In this document: one piece after another, positions 38,595 to 46,691 of the stretch
How positions within the stretch are numbered: the first letter of the stretch is position 1
Layout of the letters: the number at the start of each line of letters is the position of its first letter
Assembly (NCBI RefSeq): GCF_025515205.1
Contig: NZ_JAOPFX010000001.1
Span: forward strand, 1,736,001 to 1,800,000
DNA: 64,000 bases
Origin: Microbacterium fluvii
Lineage (GTDB): Bacteria > Actinomycetota > Actinomycetes > Actinomycetales > Microbacteriaceae
Direction of reading: 5' to 3'
Notes under the pieces: model-generated
Database searches by the model: none
What the model was told of the DNA's origin: nothing
The model's input: only the letters and a program-made list of their open reading frames with translations
Translations under genes and position numbers: made by a program

Positions 38595-40171
38595 CACATC
38601 CGGAAGACGCCGAAGCGCGGGTCGGGAAGGGGAACGCGGGAGACGACGTCGAGGGCGAGCCCGAGGAGGTCCCTCGTGCGCAGCGGATCGACGATTCCGT
38701 CGTCCCACAGCCGCGCCGTCGCGTAATACGGGTCGCCCTGCCGCTCGTACTGCGCGCGGATGGGCTCTTCGAAGGCGGTGCGGTCGGCATCCGCCCACTC
38801 CTGCCCGGCCGCGGCGAGCTGGTCGCCCTTCACCGTCGACAGCACCGAGGCGGCCTGCGGCCCTCCCATCACCGAGATGCGCGCGGCGGGCCAGCTCCAC
38901 AGGAACCGCGGCGAGTAGGCGCGGCCGCACATCGAGTAGTTGCCGGCGCCGAACGAGCCGCCGATGATGACGGTCAGCTTGGGCACGCGCGTGGTCGCGA
39001 CGGCGGTGACCATCTTGGCGCCGTCTTTCGCGATGCCGGCGACCTCGGCGTCGCGGCCCACCATGAACCCCGAGATGTTCTGCAGGAACAGCAGCGGAAT
39101 GCCGCGCTGGTCGCACAGCTCGATGAAGTGGGCGCCCTTGAGGGCGGACTCTCCGAAGAGCACGCCGTTGTTGGCGACGATCCCCACCGGGTGGCCGTGC
39201 AGCCGCGCGAAGCCGGTGACGAGGGTCGTGCCGTAGAGCGCCTTGAACTCGTGGAACGACGAGCCGTCGACCAGCCTCGAGATCACCTCGTGCACGTCGT
39301 AGGGCTGGTTGACGTCGACCGGCACGAGGTCGTAGAGCTCGGCCGCGTCGGCCGAGGGCGCGACGACCGGCTGCACCTCCCAGGCGGGGGCAGCGGGCGC
39401 CGGCAGCGTCGCGACGATGTCGCGCACGATCTCCAGCGCGTGCTCGTCGTCGTCGGCGAGATGATCGACGACGCCCGAGCGTCGCGCGTGGAGGTCTCCG
39501 CTTCCGAGCTCCTCCGCCGAGACGACCTCGCCGATCGCGGCCTTGACCAGCGGCGGGCCGCCGAGGAAGATCGTGCCCTGCTCGCGCACGATCACCGTCT
39601 CGTCGCTCATCGCCGGCACGTAGGCGCCGCCGGCGGTGCACGATCCGAGCACGGCGGCGATCTGCGGGATGCCGGCCGCCGACATGCGCGCCTGGTTGAA
39701 GAAGATGCGCCCGAAGTGATCCCGATCGGGGAAGACCTCGTCCTGCATCGGCAGGAACGCGCCGCCGGAGTCCACGAGACTGATGCACGGCAGCCGGTTC
39801 TCGAGGGCGACCTCCTGCGCACGCAGGTGCTTCTTGACGGTCAGGGGGTAGTAGGTGCCGCCCTTGACGGTCGCATCGTTGCAGATGACCATGACGTGGC
39901 GGCCGTGCACCAGCCCGATGCCGGCGATGACCCCGGCGGCGGGCGCCTCCGCCCCATAGAGGCCTTCGGCTGCCAGCGGCGCGAGTTCGAGAAAGGGACT
40001 GTCCTCGTCGAGCAGCCGCGTGACGCGGTCGCGCGGCAGCAGCTTGCCTCGGGCGACGTGCCGCGCGCGGGAGGCCTCGGGACCTCCGAGGGATGCCGCG
40101 GCCAGCCGCTCGCGGAGACGCTCGGCGAGCTCTGCCTGGGTCGTGGCGGTCGCCACAGCATCCATCGTCAT
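38594..40171 (-). CDS. accD1: Acyl-CoA carboxylase beta subunit (methylcrotonyl-CoA type)
   Basis: 525 residues, carboxyltransferase of two crotonase-fold halves. [21 protein letters not shown] and [19 protein letters not shown] are typical of methylcrotonyl-CoA carboxylase beta rather than acetyl/propionyl enzymes; second half has [17 protein letters not shown] and [19 protein letters not shown] at 40171 has GGAG six bases upstream; an ATG two codons later is possible. First gene of the operon, divergent from the TetR gene, with a promoter in the 88-base spacer. Confidence 0.92.
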   Translation of the reverse strand: MTMDAVATATTQAELAERLRERLAAASLGGPEASRARHVARGKLLPRDRVTRLLDEDSPFLELAPLAAEGLYGAEAPAAGVIAGIGLVHGRHVMVICNDATVKGGTYYPLTVKKHLRAQEVALENRLPCISLVDSGGAFLPMQDEVFPDRDHFGRIFFNQARMSAAGIPQIAAVLGSCTAGGAYVPAMSDETVIVREQGTIFLGGPPLVKAAIGEVVSAEELGSGDLHARRSGVVDHLADDDEHALEIVRDIVATLPAPAAPAWEVQPVVAPSADAAELYDLVPVDVNQPYDVHEVISRLVDGSSFHEFKALYGTTLVTGFARLHGHPVGIVANNGVLFGESALKGAHFIELCDQRGIPLLFLQNISGFMVGRDAEVAGIAKDGAKMVTAVATTRVPKLTVIIGGSFGAGNYSMCGRAYSPRFLWSWPAARISVMGGPQAASVLSTVKGDQLAAAGQEWADADRTAFEEPIRAQYERQGDPYYATARLWDDGIVDPLRTRDLLGLALDVVSRVPLPDPRFGVFRM

Positions 40172-40206
40172 TCCTGTCTCCGTCGACAGCCGGGCGGCTC
40201 GCGCCC

Positions 40207-40256
40207 TATAGTTAGTGCCCATTAACCGGACTCAATCAGGTTAGCGAGGATTAACC
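40207..40256. promoter_or_regulatory. accD1 promoter and candidate TetR operators
   Basis: On the minus strand TTGAGT (40235-40230) and ACTATA (40212-40207) are 17 bases apart, a good sigma70-type pair for accD1. Overlapping it are three TTAACC/GGTTAG half-sites (40222-40227, 40239-40244, 40251-40256). The last two make an 18-bp palindrome with arms GGTTA and TAACC (40239-40256), ending four bases before the TetR start. Binding by the adjacent TetR protein is inference. Confidence 0.6.
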
Positions 40257-40259
40257 GAA

Positions 40260-40835
40260 ATGACAACCACGTCGCGAGAGCGCGCCAAGGCCGATCGCCG
40301 CACCGCCATCGTGCGCGCCGCCGCCGCACAGTTCGCGCGACGCGGCTTCAGCGGCGTGAGCCTCGAAGAGATCGGCGCGGCCGTCGGGGTGAGCGGCCCG
40401 GCCGTCTATCGCCATTTCGCCAGCAAGCAGGCGCTGCTGGGGACGATCCTGGTGGAGACGAGCGAGGGGCTGCTCGCCGGCGGCCGGGAGGTCGCGGCGG
40501 CGCACGCATCGGCAGAAGACACGCTCGCGGCGCTCATCGGGTTCCACCTCGACTTCGCCCTGTCGAGCCCCGACGTCATCCGCGTGCAGGACCGTGACCT
40601 GGCGAGCCTCGGCGCAGCCGACAACCACGCCGTGCGGCGCCTGCAGCGGGAGTACGTCGACCTGTGGGTCGAGGTGCTGGCGAGACTCCATGCCGAGTGC
40701 ACCGGCGACGACCTGCGCGTGCGGGCCCAGGCGTGCTTCGGCCTGCTCAACTCGACACCGCACTCCACCCGCACCTCCGATGCGCGGGCGCGCGGCATCC
40801 TCACCGCGATGGCCCTCGCCGCCCTCTCCGCGTGA
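40260..40835 (+). CDS. TetR-family transcriptional regulator
   Basis: 191 residues. Helix-turn-helix at about 30-60: FARRGFSGVSLEEIGAAVGVSGPAVYRHFASKQALL. The C-terminal ligand domain is unassigned. Divergently placed next to the carboxylase operon with palindromic half-sites between them, so it is probably its repressor, responding to an acyl-CoA intermediate (inference). ATG at 40260 has GAGGA nine bases upstream. It stands between the bkd and carboxylase operons. Confidence 0.9.
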   Translation: MTTTSRERAKADRRTAIVRAAAAQFARRGFSGVSLEEIGAAVGVSGPAVYRHFASKQALLGTILVETSEGLLAGGREVAAAHASAEDTLAALIGFHLDFALSSPDVIRVQDRDLASLGAADNHAVRRLQREYVDLWVEVLARLHAECTGDDLRVRAQACFGLLNSTPHSTRTSDARARGILTAMALAALSA

Positions 40836-40852
40836 ACGTCAGGGCAGCCTGA

Positions 40853-42205
40853 TCACCGCAGCAGCATCGCCCTGCCGGGCTCGCGCAGCACGTCGCCCAC
40901 GGCAGCGAGGAACCGCGCGCCCTGCTCGCCGTCGACGAGCCGGTGATCGAACGACAGGCTGAGTGTCACCACGTCGCGCAGGACGATCTCGCCTCGGTGC
41001 TCCCACGGCAGGCGCCGCACCGCGCCGAGGGCGAGGATGCCGGCCTCGGGCGGATTGAGGATCGGCGTGCCGGCATCGACGCCGAACACCCCGACGTTGG
41101 TGATCGTGAACGTGCCGCCGGTCATCGCCGCGGGCGCCGTGCGCCCCGCCCGCGCTGCCGCCGTCAATTCGCCGATCGCCTCGGCGAGCGCGTCGAGGGC
41201 CAGGGTGTCGGCAGCGCGCACGTTCGGCACGACGAGCCCGCGCTCGGTCGCCGCCGCGATGCCCAGGTTCACGCGGTGGTGCTGCACGATCTCGCCGGCC
41301 TCGTCGTCCCACCGCGCATTGAGCATCGGATGCTGCGGCAGCGCCAGGCAGACCGCCTTCGCCGCCAGCGCCGTGATGCCGATGCGCTGCCCCTGCCGGG
41401 CGCGGTCGGCCGCGAGCGAGGCGAGGAGCTCCATCGAGGCGGTGACGTCGACGGTGAGGAACGTCGTGGCGTGCGGCGCCGTGAAGGCGCTGCGCACCAT
41501 CGCCTCGGCGGTGAGGCGGCGCACGCCCTTGATCGGGATGCGGGTCTCTCCTTCCGCTGTCGACCGGTGGGCATCGGCCATGGGGCCAGCGGGCGCGAGC
41601 GGCGCCGCTCCGACCCGCGCGGCGTAGGCGTCGACGTCGGCGCGCGTGATGAGCTCACCGTCGCCGGAGGGCGTCACCAGGGCGAGGTCGACGCCGAGCT
41701 GCTTGGCGTGCGCGCGCACCGGCGGAGTCGACCGCGGGCGCTCGCGCAGCGCGTCGTCGCGCGCGGCCCCCTCGCACTCGGCTGCCTCGGCGCGTCCCAG
41801 CACGTCGTGGGGTGCCGCCTCGAGCACGGCCGTGTCACCGGCGGCGATCGCGGCGACCGTGCGCGCCCGCCGCCGAGGGCGCCCGTCGGCGCGCGCGGCC
41901 GCACCATAGCCGACCAGCAGCGGCGTGGCGGGCTCGGCTGCGCTCTCGGGCCGGTCGTCGGCGGGCCCGTCGACCTCGAAGGAGATGAGCACCGCGCCCA
42001 CCGCCACGACGTCTCCCGGCTGTGCGCGCAGCTCGCGCACGCGGCCGGCGTGCGGCGAGGGCAGGTCGACGACGGCCTTGGCCGTCTCGACCTCGGCGAT
42101 CGGCTGGTTGAGCGACACCTCGTCGCCCGCCGCGACGAGCCACTGCACGAGCTCTGCCTCCGGCAGCCCCTCACCGAGGTCGGGAAGTCGGAACTCGGCG
42201 ATCAT
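40853..42205 (-). CDS. bkdC: Branched-chain alpha-keto acid dehydrogenase E2 (dihydrolipoamide acyltransferase)
   Basis: 450 residues: one lipoyl domain (about 1-78, lipoyl Lys43 in VETAKAVVDLPSP), an Ala/Arg-rich linker, a peripheral-subunit-binding domain (about 165-205, VRAHAKQLGVDLALVTPSGDG), and the catalytic domain with HATTFLTVDVTASMELL and active-site His421 in LSFDHRLVDG. Third gene of bkdA-bkdB-bkdC, ATG overlapping the E1-beta stop. No E3 gene is in the window. Confidence 0.93.
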   Translation of the reverse strand: MIAEFRLPDLGEGLPEAELVQWLVAAGDEVSLNQPIAEVETAKAVVDLPSPHAGRVRELRAQPGDVVAVGAVLISFEVDGPADDRPESAAEPATPLLVGYGAAARADGRPRRRARTVAAIAAGDTAVLEAAPHDVLGRAEAAECEGAARDDALRERPRSTPPVRAHAKQLGVDLALVTPSGDGELITRADVDAYAARVGAAPLAPAGPMADAHRSTAEGETRIPIKGVRRLTAEAMVRSAFTAPHATTFLTVDVTASMELLASLAADRARQGQRIGITALAAKAVCLALPQHPMLNARWDDEAGEIVQHHRVNLGIAAATERGLVVPNVRAADTLALDALAEAIGELTAAARAGRTAPAAMTGGTFTITNVGVFGVDAGTPILNPPEAGILALGAVRRLPWEHRGEIVLRDVVTLSLSFDHRLVDGEQGARFLAAVGDVLREPGRAMLLR

Positions 42206-43215
42206 GACCGCTCCACCCCCGACAGCGAGTTCGGCCGATCGAGCACCCGGTCGACGCCGTCGAGGATGCGGTCGAGGTCGGGCAGGTGATGCTTCTCGAG
42301 CTTGGCCGGCGGGTATGGGATGTCGTGCCCCGTGACCCGCACGGGCGGCGCCTCGAGGTGGTGGAAGCAGCGCTCGGTGACGCCGGCGACCAGCTCCGCC
42401 CCCAGGCCCGCCTCCTTGGCCGCCTCGTGGGTCACCACGACCCGGCCGGTCTTGCGGACGGATGCCGTGACCGTGCGGTAGTCGACGGGCGACAGCGAGC
42501 GCAGGTCGATCACTTCGAGCGAGATGCCCTCGTCTTCGGCGGCGGTCGCCGCATCCATCGCCGTCGTGACCTGCCCGCCGTACGTGAGCACCGTCACGTC
42601 GGCGCCCTCGCGCACGACGCGCGCCAGGCCCATCGGCGGCGCGTCGGCGAGATCGGCGTCGACGTCGACCTCGCCCTTGGCGTGGTAGAGCCGCTTGGGC
42701 TCGAAGAACACGACGGGGTCGTCGCTCGCGATGGCCTGGCGCAGCATGACGAACGCATCCTGCGGGTTCGAGACCGCGACGACCCGCAGGCCGCTCGTGT
42801 GCACGAAGTAGGCCTCGGGCGACTCGGAGTGGTGCTCGGCCGCTCCCACCCCGCCGGCCCACGGCACCCGGATCGTGATCGGCATGCGCACGGCGCCGCG
42901 CGTGCGGTAGTGGAGCTTGGCGACCTGCGCGACGATCTGGTCGAAGGCGGGGTAGACGAAGCCGTCGAACTGGATCTCGACCACCGGCCGGTAGCCGCGG
43001 TAGGCCAGCCCCACCGCCGTGCCGACGATGCCGGCCTCAGCCAGCGGAGTGTCGACGACGCGCTGCGCGCCGAACTCGTCGAGCAGGCCATCGGTGACGC
43101 GGAAGACGCCGCCCAGGCGCCCGATGTCCTCCCCCATGAGCAGCACACGCGGGTCGTCGGCGAGCGCGCGGCGCAGCCCCGCTCCGAGCGCCTTGACCAT
43201 CGTGAGCTCCGTCAT
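42202..43215 (-). CDS. bkdB: Branched-chain alpha-keto acid dehydrogenase E1 beta
   Basis: 337 residues. Transketolase-like pyrimidine-binding domain with LLMGEDIGRLGGVFRVTDGL, DTPLAEAGIVGTAVGLAYRG, MPITIRVPWAGGVGAAEHHSESPEAYF, and C-terminal EVIDLRSLSPVDYRTV. Partners E1 alpha to bind thiamine diphosphate. The HHSESPEAYF block favours branched-chain rather than pyruvate enzymes. ATG at 43215 overlaps the E1-alpha stop. Confidence 0.94.
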   Translation of the reverse strand: MTELTMVKALGAGLRRALADDPRVLLMGEDIGRLGGVFRVTDGLLDEFGAQRVVDTPLAEAGIVGTAVGLAYRGYRPVVEIQFDGFVYPAFDQIVAQVAKLHYRTRGAVRMPITIRVPWAGGVGAAEHHSESPEAYFVHTSGLRVVAVSNPQDAFVMLRQAIASDDPVVFFEPKRLYHAKGEVDVDADLADAPPMGLARVVREGADVTVLTYGGQVTTAMDAATAAEDEGISLEVIDLRSLSPVDYRTVTASVRKTGRVVVTHEAAKEAGLGAELVAGVTERCFHHLEAPPVRVTGHDIPYPPAKLEKHHLPDLDRILDGVDRVLDRPNSLSGVERS

Positions 43216-44330
43216 GACTCCTCCTCTGGGGCGAAGCCGGCCAGATAGCCGGCGTAATCGGCCCGCTCCTGGTCGAGACCCGCATGCGGTTCGGCATAGA
43301 CGTGGTCGAACACCGACAGCGGGTCGCGGTCTGCCGCGGCCAGGCATGCCGCCCGCATGCCGGCGCAGAACTCGTCGGCGGCCGCCTTCTCGTCGGCGGC
43401 GAACTCGTCGTCCCAGCCGCCCTCGGCGCGCAGCAGCGCCTCGAGCCGGGCGATCGGGTCGCGCGCCTCCCAATGCTCCACCTCGGCGGCGTCGCGGTAG
43501 CGGCTCGGGTCGTCGGACGTGGTGTGCGGGCCCATCCGGTAGGTGACCGCCTCGAGATAGGCGGGGCCGGCGCCCGAGCGCGCGTGGTCGGCCGCCCACC
43601 GCATCGCCGCGAGCGAGGCCAGTACGTCGTTGCCGTCGAAACGCAGGCTCGGAATGCCGAAGCCCGGCGCGCGGTCCGCCAGCGGAAAGCGGCTCTGCAC
43701 GCCGACGGGCTCCGAGATCGCCCACTGGTTGTTCGTGCACACGAACACCACGGGGGCCTCGAACGACGCGGCGAACACCATCGCCTCGTTGGCGTCGCCC
43801 TGACTGGTCGCTCCGTCGCCGAAGTAGGCGACCGCGATGTCGTCGACACCGTCGCGCTGGATGCCCATCGCGTACCCCACGGCGTGCAGCGTCTGCGCGC
43901 CGATGATGATCTGCGGCGTCGCGACGCCGATGCGATAGGGGTCGTAGCCCGAATGCGCCTCGCCACGCCAGTTCGGGATGAACTCGTCGGGGCGCGCGCC
44001 CCGCACGAACAGCACACCGGCCTCGCGGTAGCTCGTGAACGGGAAGTCCCCCGTCCGAAGCGCGTGCGCCGTGCCCACCTGGGCGGCCTCCTGGCCCCGG
44101 CACGGAGCCCACAGCCCCAACTGCCCCTGCCGCTGCAGGGCGATGCCCTCGGCGTCGAGGCGGCGCACGATCGTCATGTCGCGATGCAGCATCCGCAGCA
44201 TCGGCACGTCCACGTCGGTCAGCCAGGCGTCCAGCTGCGGATGCGGGATGCGGCTGCCGTCGGTTGCGAGCACTCCTGCGAGTTCGTCGGTGCCTGTTGT
44301 CAGGTCGTGGTCGGTGCGGGGATACATCAT
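43212..44330 (-). CDS. bkdA: Branched-chain alpha-keto acid dehydrogenase E1 alpha
   Basis: 372 residues. Thiamine-diphosphate motif GDGATSQGDANEAMVFAASFEAPVVFVCTNNQWAIS; GQEAAQVGTAHALRTGDFPFTSYREAG; GPHTTSDDPSRYR. Decarboxylates the keto acids of Val, Leu and Ile. A perfect AAGGAGG precedes two adjacent ATG codons (44330 and 44327), four and seven bases away; either could be used. Upstream promoter and Lrp-type site lie in the spacer to the divergent regulator. Confidence 0.94.
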   Translation of the reverse strand: MMYPRTDHDLTTGTDELAGVLATDGSRIPHPQLDAWLTDVDVPMLRMLHRDMTIVRRLDAEGIALQRQGQLGLWAPCRGQEAAQVGTAHALRTGDFPFTSYREAGVLFVRGARPDEFIPNWRGEAHSGYDPYRIGVATPQIIIGAQTLHAVGYAMGIQRDGVDDIAVAYFGDGATSQGDANEAMVFAASFEAPVVFVCTNNQWAISEPVGVQSRFPLADRAPGFGIPSLRFDGNDVLASLAAMRWAADHARSGAGPAYLEAVTYRMGPHTTSDDPSRYRDAAEVEHWEARDPIARLEALLRAEGGWDDEFAADEKAAADEFCAGMRAACLAAADRDPLSVFDHVYAEPHAGLDQERADYAGYLAGFAPEEES

Positions 44331-44403
44331 CGTTCCTCCTTGTTCGATGCACCCTCGTGAGGCGATCGGACGAAAGACCGCCGGCAGCGTCGCCGACAGC
44401 CCG

Positions 44404-44432
44404 ACGATACGTCCGACATGCACCTAGCTCAA
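44404..44432 (-). promoter_or_regulatory. bkdABC promoter
   Basis: On the minus strand TTGAGC (44432-44427) and TATCGT (44409-44404) are separated by exactly 17 bases. Predicted start near 44397, giving a leader of about 67 bases before the AAGGAGG of bkdA. Confidence 0.62.
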
Positions 44433-44455
44433 GCATCCGAAGACTCGTTGAGCAT

Positions 44456-44465
44456 GTTGCGCAAC
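44456..44465. promoter_or_regulatory. Palindrome GTTGCGCAAC, candidate Lrp/AsnC operator
   Basis: A perfect 10-bp palindrome in the bkdA-Lrp spacer, 24 bases upstream of the bkd -35 and about 20 bases before the -10 of the regulator gene. Position suits both activation of bkd and autorepression. Binding by the neighbouring Lrp-type protein is inferred. Confidence 0.5.
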
Positions 44466-44485
44466 TACGGGCGAGGGTGACCTGC

Positions 44486-44491
44486 TATCTT
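44486..44491 (+). promoter_or_regulatory. -10-like TATCTT, leaderless promoter for the Lrp/AsnC regulator
   Basis: TATCTT ends eight bases before the ATG at 44500 with no ribosome-binding site between, consistent with a leaderless transcript. Confidence 0.48.
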
Positions 44492-44499
44492 CGGGCACT

Positions 44500-44973
44500 A
44501 TGACCACGCTGGATCACATCGACCTGGAGCTTCTCGCCGCACTGTCGGCCGACCACCGCGCCACCGTCGTGGCTCTGGCCGAGCGCCTCGGGCTCTCGCG
44601 CAACACCGTGCAGGCGCGCATGGCGCGGCTCGACCGCTCCGGCGTGTTCCTCTCGTTCGAGCGGGCGATCTCGTCGGCGGCGCTCGGCTTTCCCATCGAG
44701 GCGTTCCTGAGCGTCACGGTGCATCAGGCCGCCCTCCCGCGGATCACCGAGGAGCTCGGCAGGATCCCCGAGGTTATCCAGGCGCACGGACTGAGCGGTC
44801 AGGTCGATCTGCTCGTGCGGGTCGCCTGCCGCGACACGCAGCACCTGTTCGACACCGACGCCCGCATCCTCTCGATCGACGGCGTCGAGCGCACCGAGAC
44901 GTCGCTGGCGATGGGCGAGGTGATCGGCTACCGGGTCGCGCCGCTGCTGGAGCTGGCCAGAGCCGACTCCTGA
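44500..44973 (+). CDS. Lrp/AsnC-family regulator
   Basis: 157 residues: winged helix at about 5-50 (LDHIDLELLAALSADHRATV, LGLSRNTVQARMARLDRSG) and an RAM effector domain (about 68-150, with HGLSGQVDLLVRVACRDTQHL). Divergent from bkdABC; Lrp-type BkdR proteins activate bkd operons in other bacteria in response to branched-chain amino acids, so that role is likely. The 3' end overlaps the converging EamA gene by 46 bases. Confidence 0.92.
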   Translation: MTTLDHIDLELLAALSADHRATVVALAERLGLSRNTVQARMARLDRSGVFLSFERAISSAALGFPIEAFLSVTVHQAALPRITEELGRIPEVIQAHGLSGQVDLLVRVACRDTQHLFDTDARILSIDGVERTETSLAMGEVIGYRVAPLLELARADS

Positions 44974-45926
44974 CCCGAGTCGGCGCGCACCAGCACGACG
45001 CCGGCGAGGATGAGCACGCCGCCCACGAACTGGATGGGCGCCGGCACCTCGCTCAGGAAGATCCACGAGAACATCAGCGCGAACAGCACTTCCGAAAGCC
45101 CCACGAACGACGCCACCCGCGAGCCGAGCCGCGGCACCGCGCCGACGCCGAGCGCGTAGCCGAGGGTCGTGCCGACGGCGGCGACCCACAGCAGCGGCAC
45201 CCACCAAGGCACCGTGACGCCGGCCAGCACGACGTCGACCGTCGGCGCGGCGAAGGGCAACACGCCCGTGGCGATGAGCACGACCATGAGTGCCGCACCC
45301 ACCAGCAGCCCGCCCGAGGCGAGGGCGAGCGGCGGCAGGTCGTCGCCGGCGCGCTCGGAGACGAGGAAGTACGCCATGACGCAGACCGCCGCACCGAGCG
45401 CCAGGAGCGTCCCGAGCAGATCGAACCGCGCGCCGGCGATGTCGACGACGAGCACGAGCCCCGCGACCGCCACGATCGAGCCGATCACCACGAGGCGCGA
45501 GGGCGCTCGGCGGGTGCGCAGCCACGTGAGGCCGACCAGCAGCACCGGGGCGAGGTACTGGATGAGCAGGGCCACGGCCACCGGCATCCGCTGCATCGCC
45601 GAGAAGAAGAGCAGCTGGCAGCCGGCGACGGCGGTGAGCCCGAACGCGACGATGATGCGCCAGTGGCGACGCAGGAACGAGCGCTCGCGCAGGATCGCGC
45701 GGACGAGGAAGGGCGCGAGGATGAGCCCCGACACGCCCATGCGCACCTGCAGCGCCGCTCCGAGCGACCAGCCGGCCTCGAGCAGGGGCTTGACCAGCGG
45801 GCCGGACGACGAGAACGCGAGCGCCGACACGACGCCCATGATGAGCCCAGACGTGCGATGCGACGAGGGCGCGATCTCGCGGCCCATGGTCGGGATGACG
45901 GCGATCGGGGCGGTCTGCGTTGACAT
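44928..45926 (-). CDS. EamA/DMT-family transporter
   Basis: 332 residues, ten hydrophobic helices in two repeated EamA halves (about 25-155 and 170-310), cytoplasmic N-terminus and a Ser/Ala tail. Proteins of this type export amino acids and metabolites; substrate unknown. Divergent from a CGNR zinc-finger gene, sharing an 88-base spacer with repeated motifs, which suggests that the CGNR protein controls it. Confidence 0.9.
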   Translation of the reverse strand: MSTQTAPIAVIPTMGREIAPSSHRTSGLIMGVVSALAFSSSGPLVKPLLEAGWSLGAALQVRMGVSGLILAPFLVRAILRERSFLRRHWRIIVAFGLTAVAGCQLLFFSAMQRMPVAVALLIQYLAPVLLVGLTWLRTRRAPSRLVVIGSIVAVAGLVLVVDIAGARFDLLGTLLALGAAVCVMAYFLVSERAGDDLPPLALASGGLLVGAALMVVLIATGVLPFAAPTVDVVLAGVTVPWWVPLLWVAAVGTTLGYALGVGAVPRLGSRVASFVGLSEVLFALMFSWIFLSEVPAPIQFVGGVLILAGVVLVRADSGQESALASSSSGATR

Positions 45927-45937
45927 GGCGGCATCCC

Positions 45938-46014
45938 ACTGTCAGGAGTGAACTGTGACTACACTGGTGACACCAGCGAGACGACACTAGTCCCCCGGAC
46001 TGTCAGGAGTCAAC
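45938..46014. promoter_or_regulatory. Direct repeats and palindrome between the EamA and CGNR genes
   Basis: ACTGTCAGGAGTGAAC (45938-45953) and ACTGTCAGGAGTCAAC (45999-46014) are 15/16 identical and 61 bases apart. The second one contains the ribosome-binding site of the CGNR gene and ends at its ATG; the first lies before the EamA start. Between them is the perfect palindrome CTGGTGACACCAG (45964-45976). Likely binding sites for a regulator of both genes. Confidence 0.6.
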
Positions 46015-46563
46015 ATGGTCTTCATTCATGACACCAAGCGCGCCCTCATGGCCGCCGTCGACCTCGTCAACACCCTTCCCGGCACCGACGGCGACGACCG
46101 GATGCTGACGGCCCGAGACCTCGACGACTACGTCGCCGCCAACCCCTACTCCGGCCCCATCCCCCGCGACGACGCCTCGCTCGCGGCGATCCGGGACGTG
46201 CGCTCGCGACTGCGCGGCCTGTGGAACGTCGGCCGCGACGACGCCGTGCCGCTCGTGAACGCCATGCTCCGCGACGGCGGCGCCCTCCCCCGGCTCGTGA
46301 TCCACGAGGGCTACGACTGGCACATCCACGCCACGAGCGACGACGCGCCGCTGGCCACCCGCATCCTCGTCGAGGCGGCGATGGCCTTCGTCGACGTCAT
46401 CCGCTCCGACGAGTACGGCCGCGTGCGCGTGTGCGCGGCCGACGACTGCGACGCGGTCTACGTCGACTACTCGCGCAACGGCTCGAAGCGCTACTGCGAC
46501 ACCGGCAACTGCGGCAACCGCATGAACGTCATCGCCTACCGAGAGCGCAAGGCGCAGGCCTGA
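46015..46563 (+). CDS. CGNR zinc-finger (ABATE-domain) protein
   Basis: 182 residues. N-terminal stress-sensing-like ABATE domain (about 1-130: TKRALMAAVDLVNTLPG at its start), then a C-terminal zinc finger VRVCAADDCDAVYVDYSRN...YCDTGNCGNRMNV, which contains the diagnostic CGNR. Members are thought to be transcription factors. Divergent from the EamA exporter, with repeats that overlap its own ribosome-binding site, so autoregulation and exporter control are plausible. Confidence 0.9.
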   Translation: MVFIHDTKRALMAAVDLVNTLPGTDGDDRMLTARDLDDYVAANPYSGPIPRDDASLAAIRDVRSRLRGLWNVGRDDAVPLVNAMLRDGGALPRLVIHEGYDWHIHATSDDAPLATRILVEAAMAFVDVIRSDEYGRVRVCAADDCDAVYVDYSRNGSKRYCDTGNCGNRMNVIAYRERKAQA

Positions 46564-46592
46564 GGCTCGGCATCCGCCCTCCGCCCCTCGCC

Positions 46593-46665
46593 GAGATCAG
46601 GTGATCTCGCCAGGACAGGACGATCAGACACGAAACGACCTGTGCCGGCGAGATCTCCTGATCTG
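46593..46665. repeat. Dispersed palindromic repeat, copy 2
   Basis: Second copy of the element at 31517-31590. Its dyad is clearer: GATCAGGTGATCTCGCC (46595-46611) pairs with GGCGAGATCTCCTGATC (46647-46663) in 16 of 17 positions, and AGGACAGG/CCTGTGCC extends the stem. Between these arms sits CGATCAGACACGAAACGA. It lies between the stop codons of two converging genes, like copy 1. Confidence 0.82.
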
Positions 46666-46691
46666 GATCCCGGATGCCGGGGCCGCTGCTC

